DNA of 64,000 bases from Lumnitzera littorea (GCA_024138015.1 JAMXBB010000002.1:14174118-14238117); one strand, 5' to 3'. Counted from the stretch's first letter, positions 45,691 through 58,675 are shown. Numbers and translations are program-made. Notes: generated by a model from the letters alone, not told the origin.

Positions 45691-48600
45691 TTTTAGACCA
45701 AGTTTAGGGTTGCTAATCCTTGAGAGATGCTCTCACCTAGGTTAGTGAGCTTAGTAAGGCACGATCAGGTTTTAGATCGATCCCACATTAGGGTTACTAG
45801 TCCCTGAGAGACATTCCTGCCTAAGTTAGTAAGCCTAGTGAGGTACGACCAAGTTTTAGATCGATCTTACATTAGGGCTACTAGTCTTCAAGAGACGTTC
45901 CCGCTTAGGTTAGTGAGCTTAGTGAGGCACGACCAGGTTTTAGATCGATCCCACATTAAGGTTGCTAGTCCTCGAGAGACGCTCTTGCCTAGGTTACTGA
46001 GCCTAGGAAGGCACAACTAGGTTTTAGATTGATCCTAGTTCAAGGTTGCTAGTCCTCGAGAGATGTTTCCATCTAGGTTAGTGAGCTTAATGAGGCATGA
46101 CTGGGTTTTAAATGGATTCCAGTTTAGGGTTGCTAGTCTCCGAGAGATACACCTGCTTAGGTTAGTGAGTTTAATGAGGAACGACCGAGTTTTAGATTGA
46201 TCCTAATTTAGGATTACTAGTCCTCAAAAGACGCTCCCGCTTATGTTAGTGAGCCTAGTAAGGTACGACCAGGTTTTAGAATGAACTAAGATAAGGGTTG
46301 CTAGTCTTCGAGAGACGCTCTCGCTTAGGTTAGTAAGCTTAATGAGGTACAGCTAGTTTTTAGATCGATCCCAATTTAGGGTTGCCAGTCCCTGAGAGAT
46401 GCTCTTGCCTAGGTTAGTGAGCCTAGTGAGGCATGATTAGGTTCTAGATCGATCCCAATTTAGGGTTGCTAGCCCCCAAGAGATGTTCCCGCCTAGGTTA
46501 GTGAGTCTTATGAGGCACGAATAGGTTTTAGATAGATCCCAATTTAGGGTTGCTAATCCCTGAGAGACGCTTCCGCTAAGGTTAGTGAGTTTTATAAGGC
46601 ACGACCAGGTTTTAGATTGATCATAGTTTAGGGCTGCTAGTCCTTGAGAGACTCACTCACCTAGGTTAGTGAGCCTAGTGAGGTACGATTAGGTTTTAGA
46701 TTGATCTCACATTAGGGTTGCTAGTCCCTGAAAGACGCTCTTTCTTAAGTTAGTGAGCCTAGTAAGGTACGATTAGGTTTTTGATCGATCTTAGTTTAAG
46801 GTTGCTAGTCCCTAAAAGACTCTCCCACCTAGGTTAGTGAGCCTGGTGAGGCAAGACCAGGGTTTAGATCGATCCCAGATTAGGGTTGTTAGTCTCCGAG
46901 AGACGCTCTTGTAAGCCTAGTGAGGCACGGCTAGGTTTTAGATTGATCCTAAATTAGGGTTGCTAGTCCCTAATAGACTCTCCTGCTTAGGTGAGTGAGC
47001 CTAGTAAGGGACGACCAAGTTTTAGATCGATCCCAGTTTAGGGTTGCTAGTCCTCGAAAGACGCTTCTGCTTAGGTTAGTGAACCTAGTGAGACATGACT
47101 GGGTTTTAGATGAACCAAGATTAGGGTTGTTAATCTCTAAGAGACACCCCTGCCTAGGTTAGTGAGCCAAATGAGACATGGCTAGGTTTTAGATTGATCT
47201 AAGTTTAGGGTTGACAGTCTTCATGAGATGCTCCTGCCTAAGTTAATGAGCCTAGTGAGGTACGATTGGGTTTTAAATCAATCCTAGTTTAAGATTGCTA
47301 GTCCTCGAGAGACGTTTTCGCCTAAGTTAGTAAGCCTTGTGAGGTATGAACAGATTTTAAAACGATCCCAGTTTAGGTTTGTTAGTCTCTGAGAGACGTT
47401 CTTACCAAGGTTAGTAAGCCTTGTAAGGTACGACTAGGTTTTAGATCAATCCCAGTTTAGGGTTGCTAGTTCTTGAGGGATGCACCTACTTAGGTTAGTA
47501 AGCCTAGTGAGACACGATCAGGTTTTAGATCGATCACAGTTTAGAGTTGCTAGTCCCTGAGAGACGCTCCCGTATAGGTTGGTGAGCTCAGTGAGGTAGG
47601 ACAAGGTTTTCGATCGATCTCAGTTTAGGATTGTTAGTCCTCGAGGGACGTTCTTGCTTAGGTTTATGAGCCTAGTGAGGCACAATCGAGTTTTAGATCG
47701 ATCCCAGTTGAGGATTGTTAGTCCTCGAGAGACACTATCGCTTAGGTTAGTGTACCATAAGAGGTAAGACTGGGTTTTAGATTTATCTAATATTAGGGTT
47801 GCTAGTCATCGAGAGATGCTCCCACCTAGGTTAGTGAGGTACGACCAAGTTTTAAATCAATCCCACATTAGGGTTGCTAGTCCTCGAGAGATGCTCCTAC
47901 CTAGGTTAGTGAGCCTGGTGAGGTACGACTAGGTTTTATATCGATCTTACAATAGGGTTACTAGTTCATGAGAGACGCACTTGCCTAGGTTAACAAACAT
48001 GACTAAGTTTTAGATTGATCCTAGTTTAAGGTTGATAGTCCCCAAGAGATGCTCTTGTCTAGGTTAGTAAGCCTAGAGTGGCACGACCAAGTTTTAGATC
48101 GATTCCAGATTAGGGTTGCTAGTCTCCGAGAGATGCTCCCGTAAGCCTGGTGAAGCACGGCTAGGTATTAGATCAATCCCAGATTAGGATTGCTAGTCCT
48201 AGTGAGGCACGACCGATTTTTAGATTGATCCAATTTAGGGTTGCTAATTCTCAAGGGACGCTTCCACTTAGGTTAGTGAGCCTTGTCCGGTATGACTGGG
48301 TTTTAGATCAATCCCAGTTTAGGGTTACTAGTCCTCAAGAGACTCTTTCGCCTAGGTTAGTGAGCTTAGTAAAGTACGACCAGGTTTTAGATCAATTCCG
48401 CATTAGGGTTGCTAGTTACCGAGAGACGCTCCTGCCTAAGTTAATGAGCCTGGTAAGGCATGACATGGTTTTAGATCAATCCCACGTTAGGGTTGCTACT
48501 CCCCAATAGATGCTTTCGCCTAGGTTAGTGAGCCTAGTATGGTGCGACCAGGTTTTAGATTTATCCCAGTTGAAGGTTGCTAGTTCTCTTACCTAGGTTA

Positions 48601-51600
48601 GTGAGCCTAGTAAGGCGTAACCAGGTTTTAGATCGATCCTAGATTAGGGTTGCTAGTCCCTGAGAGATGCTACTGCCTAGGTTAGTGAGCCTAATAAGGT
48701 ATAACCAGGTTTTAAATTGATTCCAGTTTAGGGTTGCTAGTCCCCAAGAGATGTTGTTGCCTCCTAGGTTAGTGAGCTTATTGAGGCATAGCTAGGTTTT
48801 AGATTGATCAGAGTTTAGGGTTGCTAATTCCTGAGAGACGCTTGCGCCTAGGTTAGTGAGCCTAGTGAGACATGACTAGGTTTAAGATTAATCCCATTTT
48901 AGGGTTGCTAATCCTCGAGAGATGCTGTTGCCTAGGTTAGTGAGGCTCGATTGGGTTTTAGATCAATCCCAGTTGAGGGTTGTTAATCCCCGAGAGACAC
49001 TCCTGCTTAGGTTAGTGAGCCTAGTGAGGTACAATCAGGTTTTAAATCGATCCCAATTTAAGGTTACTAGTCCCCGAGAAACATTCTTGCCTAAGTTAAT
49101 GAACCTAGTGAGGTACGACTAGGTTTTGGATCAATCCCAATTTAAGGTTGCTTGTCCTCGAGAGACGCTCCCACTTAGGTTAATGAGCCTAGTGTAGCAC
49201 GATTGGGTTTTAGATTGCTCCTATATTAGGGTGTTTAGTACCTGAGAGACGCTCTTGCTTAAGTTAGTAAGCCTTGTAAGATATGGCCGGGTTTTAGATC
49301 GATCCCAGTATAGAGTTGCTAGTCCCCGAGAGATGCTCTTGCTTAGGTAAGTGAGTCTAGTGAGGAACGGCTAGATTTTAGATCGATCTCAATTTAAGGT
49401 TACTAGTTCTTGAGAGACGCTCTTGCTTAGGTTAGTGAGCCTAATGAGGCAAGACTAGGTTTTTGATTGATCCCAATTTAGGGTTGCTAGTCCTTAAGAG
49501 ACGATCCTACCTAGGTTAGTAGCCTAGTGAGGCACAATCGGGTATTAGATCGATCCCAGTTGAAGGTTGCTAATCCTCGAGAGACGCTCTCGCTTAGGTT
49601 AGTGTGCCATGTGAGGTATGATTGGGTTTTAAATTGATCTAAGTTTTGGGTGGCTAGTCACCGAGAGACGCTTCCGCCGAGGTTAATGAGCTTAGTGAGG
49701 TACAACTAGGTTTTTGATCGATCCCACATTAGGGTTGCTAGTTCCCAAAAGATGCTCCTGCCTAAGTTAGTAAGCTTAGTGAGTCATGACCGGGTTTTAA
49801 ATCGAACCAAGATTAGGGTTGCTAGACTTTGAGAGATGCTCCTGCCTTGGATAGTAAGCCTAGTGAAGCATGGTTAGGTCTTAGATCGATCTCAGTTTAG
49901 AGTTGCTAATCCCTAAGTGACGCTCCTGCCTAGGTTACTGAACCTAGTGAGGTACAATTGGGTTTTAGATCGATCCCAGCCTATGGTTGCTAGTCCTCAA
50001 GAGATGTTCCCACCTAGGTTAGTGAGCCTTATGAGATACGGACAGGTTTTAGATTGATCCTAGTTTAGGGTTGTTAGTCCTTAAGAGACGTTCCCACCAA
50101 GTTGAGTGAGCTATATAAGGCACAACTAGGTTTTAGATTGATCTAAATTAATGGTTGTTAGTCCCTGAGAGACGCACCCGCCTAGGTTAGTGAGTTTAGT
50201 GAGGCATGACCAGGTTATAGATCAATCTTAGTTTGGGGTTAATAGTCCCTGAGAGATGCTCCCGCTTAAGTTAGTGAGCTTTGTGAGGTATGACCGGGTT
50301 TTAGATTGAACCAAGATTAGGGTTGCTAGACTTCGAGAGATACTTTCACCTTGGTTAATGAGCCTAGTGAGGCACGATTAGGTTTTAGATTGATCTTAGT
50401 TTAGAGTCACCAGTCCCCAAGAGATACTCCCGCCTAGGTTACTGAGCCTAATGAGGTATGATTGGGTTTTAGATTGATCCTGTTTTAGGGTTATTAGTCC
50501 TCGAGAGACGTTCCCGCCTAGGTTAGTGAACCTTGTGAGGCATGAACATGTTTTAGATCAATCCCAGTTTAGGGTTATTAGTCCTCGAAAGACACTTATG
50601 CTAAGGTTAGTGAGCCTTGTAGGGCACGATCAGGTTTTAGATCAATCCCAGTTTAGGATTACTAGTCCTCGAGAGATGCATCTGCCTAAGTTAGTGAGTT
50701 TAGTGAGGCATGATCAGGTTATAGATTGATCCCAGTTTGGGGATAATAGTCCGCAAGAGATGCTCTCGCTTAGGTTAGTGAGCCTTGTGAGGTACAACCG
50801 AATTTTAGATTGAACTAAGATTAAGGTTGCTCATCCTAGAGAGACGTTCCTACTTAGGTTAGTAAGCCTAGTGAGGCGCGAGTTGATTTTAGATTGATCC
50901 CACGTTAAGGTTGCTACTCTCCAAGTGACGCTCTTGCCTAGTTTAATGAGCTTAGTGTAGTATGACCAAGTTTTAGATTTATCTTAGTTTAGGGTTCCTA
51001 GTCCTCGAGAGATACTCCCACATAGGTTGGTGAACCTAGTGAGGCACGAAAAGGTTTTTGACTAATCCCAATTTAGGATTGTTAGTCCTCAAGAGACGCT
51101 CTTGCTTAGGTTAGTGAGCCTAGTAAGGCACGATCGGGTTTTAGATTGATCTTAGTTGAAGATTGCTAGTTCTTGAGAGACGTTGCTGCTTAGGTTAGTG
51201 TGCCTACTAAGGCACAGCCAGGTTTTAGATTGATCACATTTTAGGGTTGCTAGTTCCTGGGAGACGTTGCTGCTTAGGTTAGTGAGCCTAGTGAGGTACG
51301 ATCGGGTTTTATATTGATCCTAGTTAAGGGTTACTAATCCCAGTTGAGGGTTGTTGATCCTCAAGAGACGCTCCCGCCTAGGTTAGTAAGCTTAGTAAGG
51401 CACGATAAGGTTTTAGATCGATCCCTGTTTAAGGTTACTAATCCTCGAGAGATGCTCCCACCTAGGTTAGTGTGCTTAGTGAGGCACGATCGGGTTTTAC
51501 ATTGATCCCATATTAAGGTTGCTAGTCCCCAAGAGACGGTCTCACTTAAGTTAGGGAGCTTAATGAGGTACGATCAGGTTTTAGATTGATCTTAATTTAG

Positions 51601-52405
51601 CGTTACTAGTCTCCGAGAGACGCTCCCGCCTAGGTTAGTGAACCTAGTGATGAACGACCAGGTTTTAGATCGATCCCAGTTGAGGGTTGCTTGTCCTCGA
51701 GAGACGCTCTCGCTTAGGTTAGTGAGCTTAATAGGGCACGACAAGGTTTTAGATTAATCCTAATTTAGGGTTGCTAGTCCCCAAGAGACGCTCTCGCTTA
51801 GGTTAATGAGGCATGATTAGGTTTTTTATTGATCCTAGTTTAGGGTTGCTAGTTATCGAGAGACACTTCCGCTTAATTTAGTGAGCCTAGTGAGGTACAA
51901 TTGGGTTTTAGATCGATCCCAATTGATGGTTGCTAGTCTTCGAGTGACACTCCCACTTAGGTTAGTATGCCATGTGAAGCACGATTCGGTTTTAAATCGA
52001 TCTAAGTTTAGGGTTGCTAGTTACCGAGAGACACTCCCACTTAGGTTAGCGAGACTAGTGAGGCAAGACCAGGTTTTAGATTGATCCTACATTAGGGTTA
52101 TTAGTTCTCTAGAGATGCTCCTGTCTAGGTTAGTAAGCCTAGTATGGCACGGCTAAGTTTTAAATCGATCTCAGTTTAGGGTTGCTAGTCCTCGAGAGAT
52201 GCTCATGCCTAGGTTGGTAAGCCTACTGAAGCACTGGCAGGTTTTAGATCGATTACAGTTTAGGGTTGCTGGTTCCTAAAAGACACTCTTGCCTAGGTTA
52301 GTAAGCCTAGTAAGATATGACCAAGTTTTATATCTATCCCAGTTTAGGATTGCTAGTCCTCGAGATACGCTCTCGCCTAGGTTGGTGAGGCTAGTGAGGC
52401 ACGAT
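45690..52405 (+). repeat. 84-base tandem repeat array, about 80 copies
   Basis: Monomers of 84 bases are arranged head to tail for 6.7 kb. Anchors in each unit are ggttttagatcgatcccag, tttagggttgctagtc, ctcgagagacgctcccgcc and aggttagtgagcctagtg. Copies differ mainly at C-to-T and G-to-A positions in CpG (tcgatc/ttgatc/tcaatc, ctcgag/ctcaag/cttgag, gacgct/gatgct). One forward frame (RHDQVLDRSQFRVASPRETL...) is open through runs of up to 94 codons because 84 is 28 codons. A few units are truncated, for example near 46.91, 48.15 and 51.33 kb. It lies inside the retrotransposon inserted in the Tat integrase. No gene is claimed. Confidence 0.95.
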
Positions 52406-52486
52406 AACTCTTATTTTAAATACATTTCATATGGTGATTTTATAGTATTTCCCTTACATCTTTGTTTTTTTTTTTTTTAAAGAAAT

Positions 52487-53653
52487 TGATACTTAATTGA
52501 GTAAAATTTTGATTTCAAGGTTTGAATGCGTTCTTGAATTAAAAACGAATAAGTTACGAATTTTTTAAGTTACATAAACAATAGAAGAAAGTAGCAATTT
52601 TTTATTAGAAAGTTACATGGTTTGGGACACAACTGTATCCCCAGGCTGTGTCTATGCAAGAAGATTTTTTGTGCCAAGATCAGTAAGTTACATAACCTGG
52701 GGACACAACTATCCCAGGTTGTGTCTGGTGATGAAAAAAGTAATTTCACAATGCATTATAAAAGGGCTTATGAGGGTTTTGTACATAACTTTGGACATTC
52801 AAAAGAGAAGAGAGTTGAAGAAAAGGAGGAGTAAAAGGCAAAAGTAACACCCAACTTCAAGATTGAAGAGATTTTTCATCAACAAAATGGGTTTTTCATA
52901 TTTTATTTCTTGATTTTGTTGCAATTCATTTTTAATTTCATCATGATAGCTTAAGATTCTTATATTTAGGATTGTGGAATCTAGGGTCTTATGTGACTAT
53001 TAGATTTATTGATAATTTTCAATAAAGTTTTTATCTTTCTTGATTTAATTATGTATTTTAATTGTTAATCGATATTTCTAGGGTATCAATCTATGATATT
53101 ATGCATGATGATTGAGAAATCACATATGTAATGAGATCTTGACATAATTGGAGAGAATTGCATGTGTACTTAAAGATAAGATACATGATTCTTCTAGAAA
53201 GTTGTTTTTTTTTGTGTGGGAATTCATTATACATTAATGCGATTCTAAATTATATTACTAAGTGAAGAGATTCCAGTAAATAATTTAGGATTAGGGTTAA
53301 TATGCTTGAGAAAGGTGTTAACTTTAACTGTGAATCACTTCGATCAAGAATAATAGAGATGGAATTGGATATATTTTTAGTGGTCACGTGTTAAACACTA
53401 GGGGAAATAATTCCTAAATACATTATTTGCCTTTTTGAAGTCATTTTTAATTTTATTGCTTTCTAAATTACTTAATCAAGTCTCATAATTAGGTTAGTTT
53501 GTTAATTTTAGTATTTTTAATTCATTCAACCCATCATAATTTTCTAGTTAGATAATAGAGCTAAGGTTAATATTAGTACTCGAGATCTCTGAGGGATCAA
53601 CTTGGAATCATATCTGCTATATTAAAATTGATAGGTGCACTTGCCATGTATCA
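52487..53653 (+). mobile_element. Athila-type LTR (1167 bp)
   Basis: Ends are the inverted hexamer TGATAC (52487-52492) ... GTATCA (53648-53653). A TATA-like attataaaaggg lies at about 52754-52763. Immediately after the LTR, following agtttt, comes the primer-site relic at 53660. The gag that follows is of Athila type, so this is its 5' LTR. The partner 3' LTR is not present in the window; the element is cut at 55315. Confidence 0.75.
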
Positions 53654-53659
53654 AGTTTT

Positions 53660-53678
53660 TGGTACCGTTGCCAAGAAC
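53660..53678 (+). other. Primer-binding site of the Athila element
   Basis: TGGTACCGTTGCCAAGAAC resembles TGGCGCCGTTGCCGGGGA, the site used in Athila-type elements, with several substitutions. It sits a few bases after the LTR end. Confidence 0.65.
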
Positions 53679-53804
53679 TTCAATATTAAGAACACTAGTT
53701 GCTTTATTACTTTGACTATTTTTTTTTCTTTCTCTTTTGTTTTCATTGTTTATTTTTATTACCTAGAGCTGCAATTGATTTTATATTTCTTGCCCTTATA
53801 GTGC

Positions 53805-55315
53805 ATGATTCGAAGCAACCTAGGAGATTTGGTAGAACTTGATCTTGAAATTGAGAGACGCATCCTTCAAAATTTGAGATTGCAACCTAGACAAACTGTG
53901 GCTACCATAGAAGATGAGTCAATTGTTGAGATTAAGGAAGAGGGTGAAGAGGCCAACACTCAATTCATTAATTAAGAAGCATGGCTAACAACGGTAATGA
54001 AGCAAATCGGACTATGTCGGACTATTCAAGGCCTACACTTATAGGAGCTGACTCTAGTATCATAAGGACAACTATCATGGCTAATAACTTCCAAATTACA
54101 CCTAACATCATACAAATGATCCAACAATATGTTCAGTTCAACGGTCTCCAAGATGAAGATCCTAATGCTCACATCTCTAGCTTTCTAGAGATTTGTGATA
54201 CATTTAAAATCAACGGAGCCACAGATGATGCCATCTGACTGCGACTATTTCCTTTCTCCTTGAGGGGTAGAGTAAAGCAGTGGTTAAACTCCCTACCATG
54301 AAATTCAATCACAACTTGGAATGAATTAGTAGAGAAATTTTTGGAGAAGTATTTCCCACCTGCGAAGACCGCTAAACTTTGAAACAATATTTCTTGTTTT
54401 GCCCAATTAGAAGCGGAGACTCTATATGATACTTGGGAGCGGTTCAAGGACTTGCTTAGGAGGTGCCCACATCATGGCCTCCCACTATGTATGCAGATTT
54501 AGACCTTTTATAATGGTCTCAATTTATCTACGAGACAAATGATTAATGCATCCGTAGGAAGTACTTTGAACACAAGGACACTCGAGCAAGCATAAAACCT
54601 GATTGAAGGAATAACGATGAACAATTATTAGTGAGAAAGCACTAGAGCTAGGCAAAAGGTTGTGGGAATTTATGATGTGGACTTGACTATTGCTCTGGTA
54701 GCCAAGGTGGATCTATTGAGTATGAAGATTGATACACTCTCTGTTGGCCCTCAACAAGTACAATTGGATGTAAGTGACTTTGGCATGTAGGGTTATGGAA
54801 TACAAGAACAACTAGAATAAGTGAATTATGAAGGAAATCTACCCATGCAACAAAATAACTCCTACAACAACACTTATAATTCCGGGTGGAGGAATCATCC
54901 TAATTTCTCATGGGGAAACCAAAACCAAGGCTAGCAGAAGACTAACTTTGGTTTACCTGGATTTTAAAAAACCATTACCACCTCCCCCTCCTTAAGAGAA
55001 GAAGCCCAGTTTAGAAGAACTTCTCACGAAATATATTCAAGGCAATGAGGCTCGGCTATCTAACATTGAATTATTGTTGAGAAATCAAGAGGCTTCCAAT
55101 TGCAATCTTGAGAAGCAAATTGGTCAACTTGCAAAAATGATCTCTGAGAGGCAACAAGGTACACTCCCATGGAATACTGAGGTCAATTCCAGGGAACATG
55201 TTAATGTTGTGACCTTGAGAAGTAGTAGAAAACTGCAAGTGGAGAAGAAGGATGCTGGGGAAGTAGTTGAGAAAGAAGTGGAAGTCAACCGTAAGGAAAA
55301 TGCAAAGCTATTAAT
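53805..55315 (+). pseudogene. Athila-lineage gag relic
   Basis: Diagnostic blocks, with scattered stops: NRTMSDYSRPTLIGADSSI and ANNFQITPNIIQMIQQYVQF at 53.98-54.14 kb, EDPNAHISSFLEICDTFK near 54.2 kb, LRLFPFSLRGRVKQWLNSLP, WNELVEKFLEKYFPPAKTAK, WERFKDLLRRCPHHGLP near 54.45 kb, then LLRNQEASNCNLEKQIGQLA and NVVTLRSSRKL near 55.1-55.23 kb. A first ATG is at 53805, though the segment before 53981 is separated by a stop. The frame runs straight across 55315 into the LTR-like copy B, so the rest of the element (protease onward) has been lost at that junction. Confidence 0.85.
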
Positions 55316-57690
55316 GGACAAGGCACAAGCTAACAGCCTAATGGATAAGTACATGAGCATTGGCATTGGGTTTAGTTAAAGGTCAGGGGTTTGAATCTGG
55401 GTGGGAGCATATGTAAAGTTTTTTCTCTTTTTTCATCACATCAAGACTTGCCACGTATCAAGATCTCATTGTGCCATGTGTCTTGACACGTGGCAGTGTC
55501 AGGTTGGACAACCCGTGTTGACGTAGCGCGTGGCATGCCACGTTAGCTACCACATGTCAATATTGACATATGGTACGCTCTGGTTGGTCGGCACAGCTAA
55601 CGTGGCGCCACATCAGCCCATTTTCCCTCCTTTTTTATCCTTTTCCCTTCATTTCCCTTGATTTCCCCTTCTCTTCCCCCCTTCTTCCCTTGTTCCTCCT
55701 CTTTCCTTCTCAAGAACAGCCTACCCTCTTCACTTTGGCTTCAATTTCTGCTCAAATTTCACACACAGGCACATAATTTCTAGCATCAATCTCGCACTTT
55801 ATGCGACTTATTTTGAATTGAACTAAAGAACAGGACAAGATTCATCCATTTTGATGCTCAAATCGGTTCTCAAAATAGAAAAAACTGTAATTTCGGCCAT
55901 TTACACTTTACTTTGATTCGAAACTTTCCATGTTTTTAGGTTGATTATGAGCATAAATTGGGTATTGGGGGAGCTCAAGGACCATGCACAACTTCGCACG
56001 AACAACGAAAAGCACCAACTCCCTCTTTCACGATCACTTTCTCTATCTAGCTCAACCACTAAGCCTTCTCTCTCTTTGACTCTCTCCAAGCTACACTACT
56101 ACCATCACTAGCTTCCTTACCTCATAAGCTTCTTATTCTACCCCTTCTAGATCGCTGCTGTACTCTTTAATTACCTCATTACACCATTATCCCAAAACCT
56201 TAACCATCGTACTACTACTACCTTTCAAATCACCACCTTCGACCACCTTAGCCCCAAACTAGGTCTACGGTCGAGCTCCCCTCACTTCAAAACCCTTACC
56301 CCAACTACCCATTTAAACCCAGTAGCCGCCACCGTAAGCGCAGCTCTACCACCGTCAACCGCTACTTCTAAAACCACCCAAACAAGCTCCATTAGCCACG
56401 GCATCGAACCTACCCCCCCTAAACCTAATTGGAAAACCATAAAAATTCCCTTTCCTAGTCAATTTGGAGCTTCAAGCAAGTAGAACCACATTACCTCACT
56501 ACTGCCATTGGAGAACTTGGAGACAATACAACTCGATTCGAAGATCCGATTCGAACTCGACTAATCGGCTTAAAGTCTAACCTACATCTTGATCCAGTAT
56601 TTGGTTCGGCCCTATTTTCTATTTGATTTGTTTTCTTTTATTTTGTTTGTTCGGTTTAGTTTTTTTTTTTCTAAATTTAATTTTTATATTTATTTTCTTA
56701 TGTAAATGTAAATTAAAAAAAAAAGAAAAAAGGGAAAAAGAAAAAGAAGAAAAAAGAGAGGAATAAAATAAAAACAAAAAGAAGAAAAAAGAAAAGAGTT
56801 ATTTTGTTCTATTTTATTTTTGCTAGTTTAATAAAAATAGATAAAATCTAATAAGTAATAAATAAATAAGATGATATAATAAAAATAAAATAAAGTAAAT
56901 AAAATGGAAATAAATAAGTAAATAGGAAGAATACAGATTATTTCTTTTCGTCACTTAGAAAATCGATTTTTCAAAATAAAGATAAATGGATCTTCTTCTT
57001 TTTTTTTTTTTTCAAATTAGGATATTTTAGAATTTTTTCAAAAGAAAATAAAAGTCTCAAATTAGGACCTTCTTTTTTAGGAATTTTCTTAAATAAATCA
57101 AATTGAATAAAACATAAACTCGGTCATTTTCAAAAATTAAATTCAAATCAACCCACTAAAGTTTTCATTAAAAGAATTACGTATGTCTGATTCTGAATAA
57201 CAGGTACGTAAACACTTACGAGGCGACGATAAAAAAAAAAAAAAAACCTAATTTCCCTTTTTCTTTAGTTTAGATTATTTTGTTTATTCAATTAGAGTAA
57301 CCAATAACCAAGTTCTGTCTTTCAAATTTGAAAGGTGATTTTTAAGTTTAATTCTAATTTTGGAAAGTCAATGGTATGCGTAAGGGTTTAGAATTTCTAA
57401 CCCTTGGATCTAGATTCTTTGGTTTCAAAAACCGTTTTGTAAAATTGGTTTTTATCGTTAAATTATTGGCTAAGTTATAATATATTTACCCAATTGGTTA
57501 TAACTTAATTGTTTTTCCTGACTTTGGTCGAGTAGCGACTCCAAAGTTATTTTTAACACAAAAAGAAACGGTTTTCTTTAAACCTTAGTTGAAGATCGGT
57601 ATTAAACAGATAAGGTTTAGTAATGATCGGTTTAAAGAAGGCCTATTTTATAAAAGAACTGGGAGGGTGAAAAACCAAGCTTGATACCCA
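55315..57690 (+). repeat. LTR-like repeat copy B of the inserted element
   Basis: Collinear with copy A from 39489 onward, in the same orientation, about 15.8 kb away. It starts abruptly inside the Athila gag frame and ends near 57690 (ttgataccca), where the Tat integrase resumes. It lacks the first ~450 bases of copy A, and its last ~650 bases correspond to the assembly gap in A. Contents match A: tRNA-like head, T-run, pyrimidine-rich leader, A/G-rich tract near 56.72-56.80 kb. Confidence 0.75.
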
Positions 57691-58590
57691 TACCCCTAGC
57701 TCAAAGTTGCGCCCTATGACTCGCCTATGGCCATTTGTGCAATAGGGACTTGATATACTTAGCCCTTTCCTTAAAGCATCGACGGGTTGATAGTTCTTCA
57801 TGGTGGTTTTCGACTACTTCATTGAGTGGGTAGAAGTATCAGCCGTTGTAACTATTATAGCCTGCGCCGCTAAGGGCTTTGTGCTTACATACGTACTGTT
57901 TCGTTTTGGAGTATCGTATAGACTGGTCATTGATAATGGAAGGCTATTTGATAGCAATTGTTTTAGGGACTTTTGCAATAGGCATAACATCAAGTTGCAC
58001 TACACCTCCCACCTTTAGACCAACAATCAGGTTGAAGCTATCAACATGATAATTCTTAATAGCCTTAAGAAGGGGGTGGATCGAACAGGAGGTGGGTAGG
58101 CTGACGAACTCCTCAACATACTTTGGGGTTATCACACGATGCATAGGACGTCAACTAAAGAGACTCCATTCAATCTTGTGTTTGGAACCGAAGTTGTCCT
58201 CCCTATTAAATTAGAGCTACCCACTAACAAGGTATAACACTTCAATGTAAACATTAATCACATAGCCCTGCGAGCAAGTCTCGATACTATCAACAAAGTC
58301 TAAGATGCCGCATGAGCACGCATTATGACATATCAACAACGAGTCGCCCAATACTATAATTGCAGCATTTGACATGAGGTTTTCCACCCTAGTAACTTAG
58401 TGTACAGAAAGTTCGAGGCTACTGGCTTTGAAGAAGGATGAGGCAAACTTGCTCTCAATTGGGAGGATCTTGTATGAACAATTGATGAGGTAGGAAAGGG
58501 TGCTTACAGGTTGGAGACGTTAGAAGGACAACTAATCTCTAGGGCATGGAATGCCCTAAATCTAAGACGCTATTTTCTCTAGGCAAGGCA
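57691..58590 (+). pseudogene. Tat integrase core, resumed after the insertion
   Basis: Reads LRPMTRLWPFVQ, a stop, GLDILSPF, then FDYFIEWVEVSAVV, VIDNGRLFDSNCFRDFC, NNQVEAINMIILNSLKKG, WGYHTMHRTSTKETPFNLVFG, and a C-terminal part with LVYRKFEATGFEEG, LNWEDLV, GAYRLETLEGQLI and AWNALNLRRYF. The D, D and E of the catalytic triad are all still present. Stops and small shifts disable it. It is the direct continuation of the integrase broken at 39035, which shows that everything between was inserted later. Confidence 0.85.
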
Positions 58591-58675
58591 ACGAGAATTA
58601 AAAGCATTTTTAACTACAGTTGAATGCAATGAATTAATGAAGTTCCTAGCATTTGCTCCTCTTCTTCTCTTAAGT

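Noticed and set aside
45690..52405. CRISPR-like or telomeric array
   Set aside because: Units are contiguous 84-base monomers with no unique spacers, so this is not a CRISPR array. TTTAGGG occurs once per unit as part of the monomer, not as tandem heptamers, so it is not telomeric.
45838..52480. Chain of forward ORFs (60-94 codons) in the 84-base array as real genes
   Set aside because: They are the same repeat read in its open frame, ended by CpG-decay stops. There is no start context, splice pattern or known domain.
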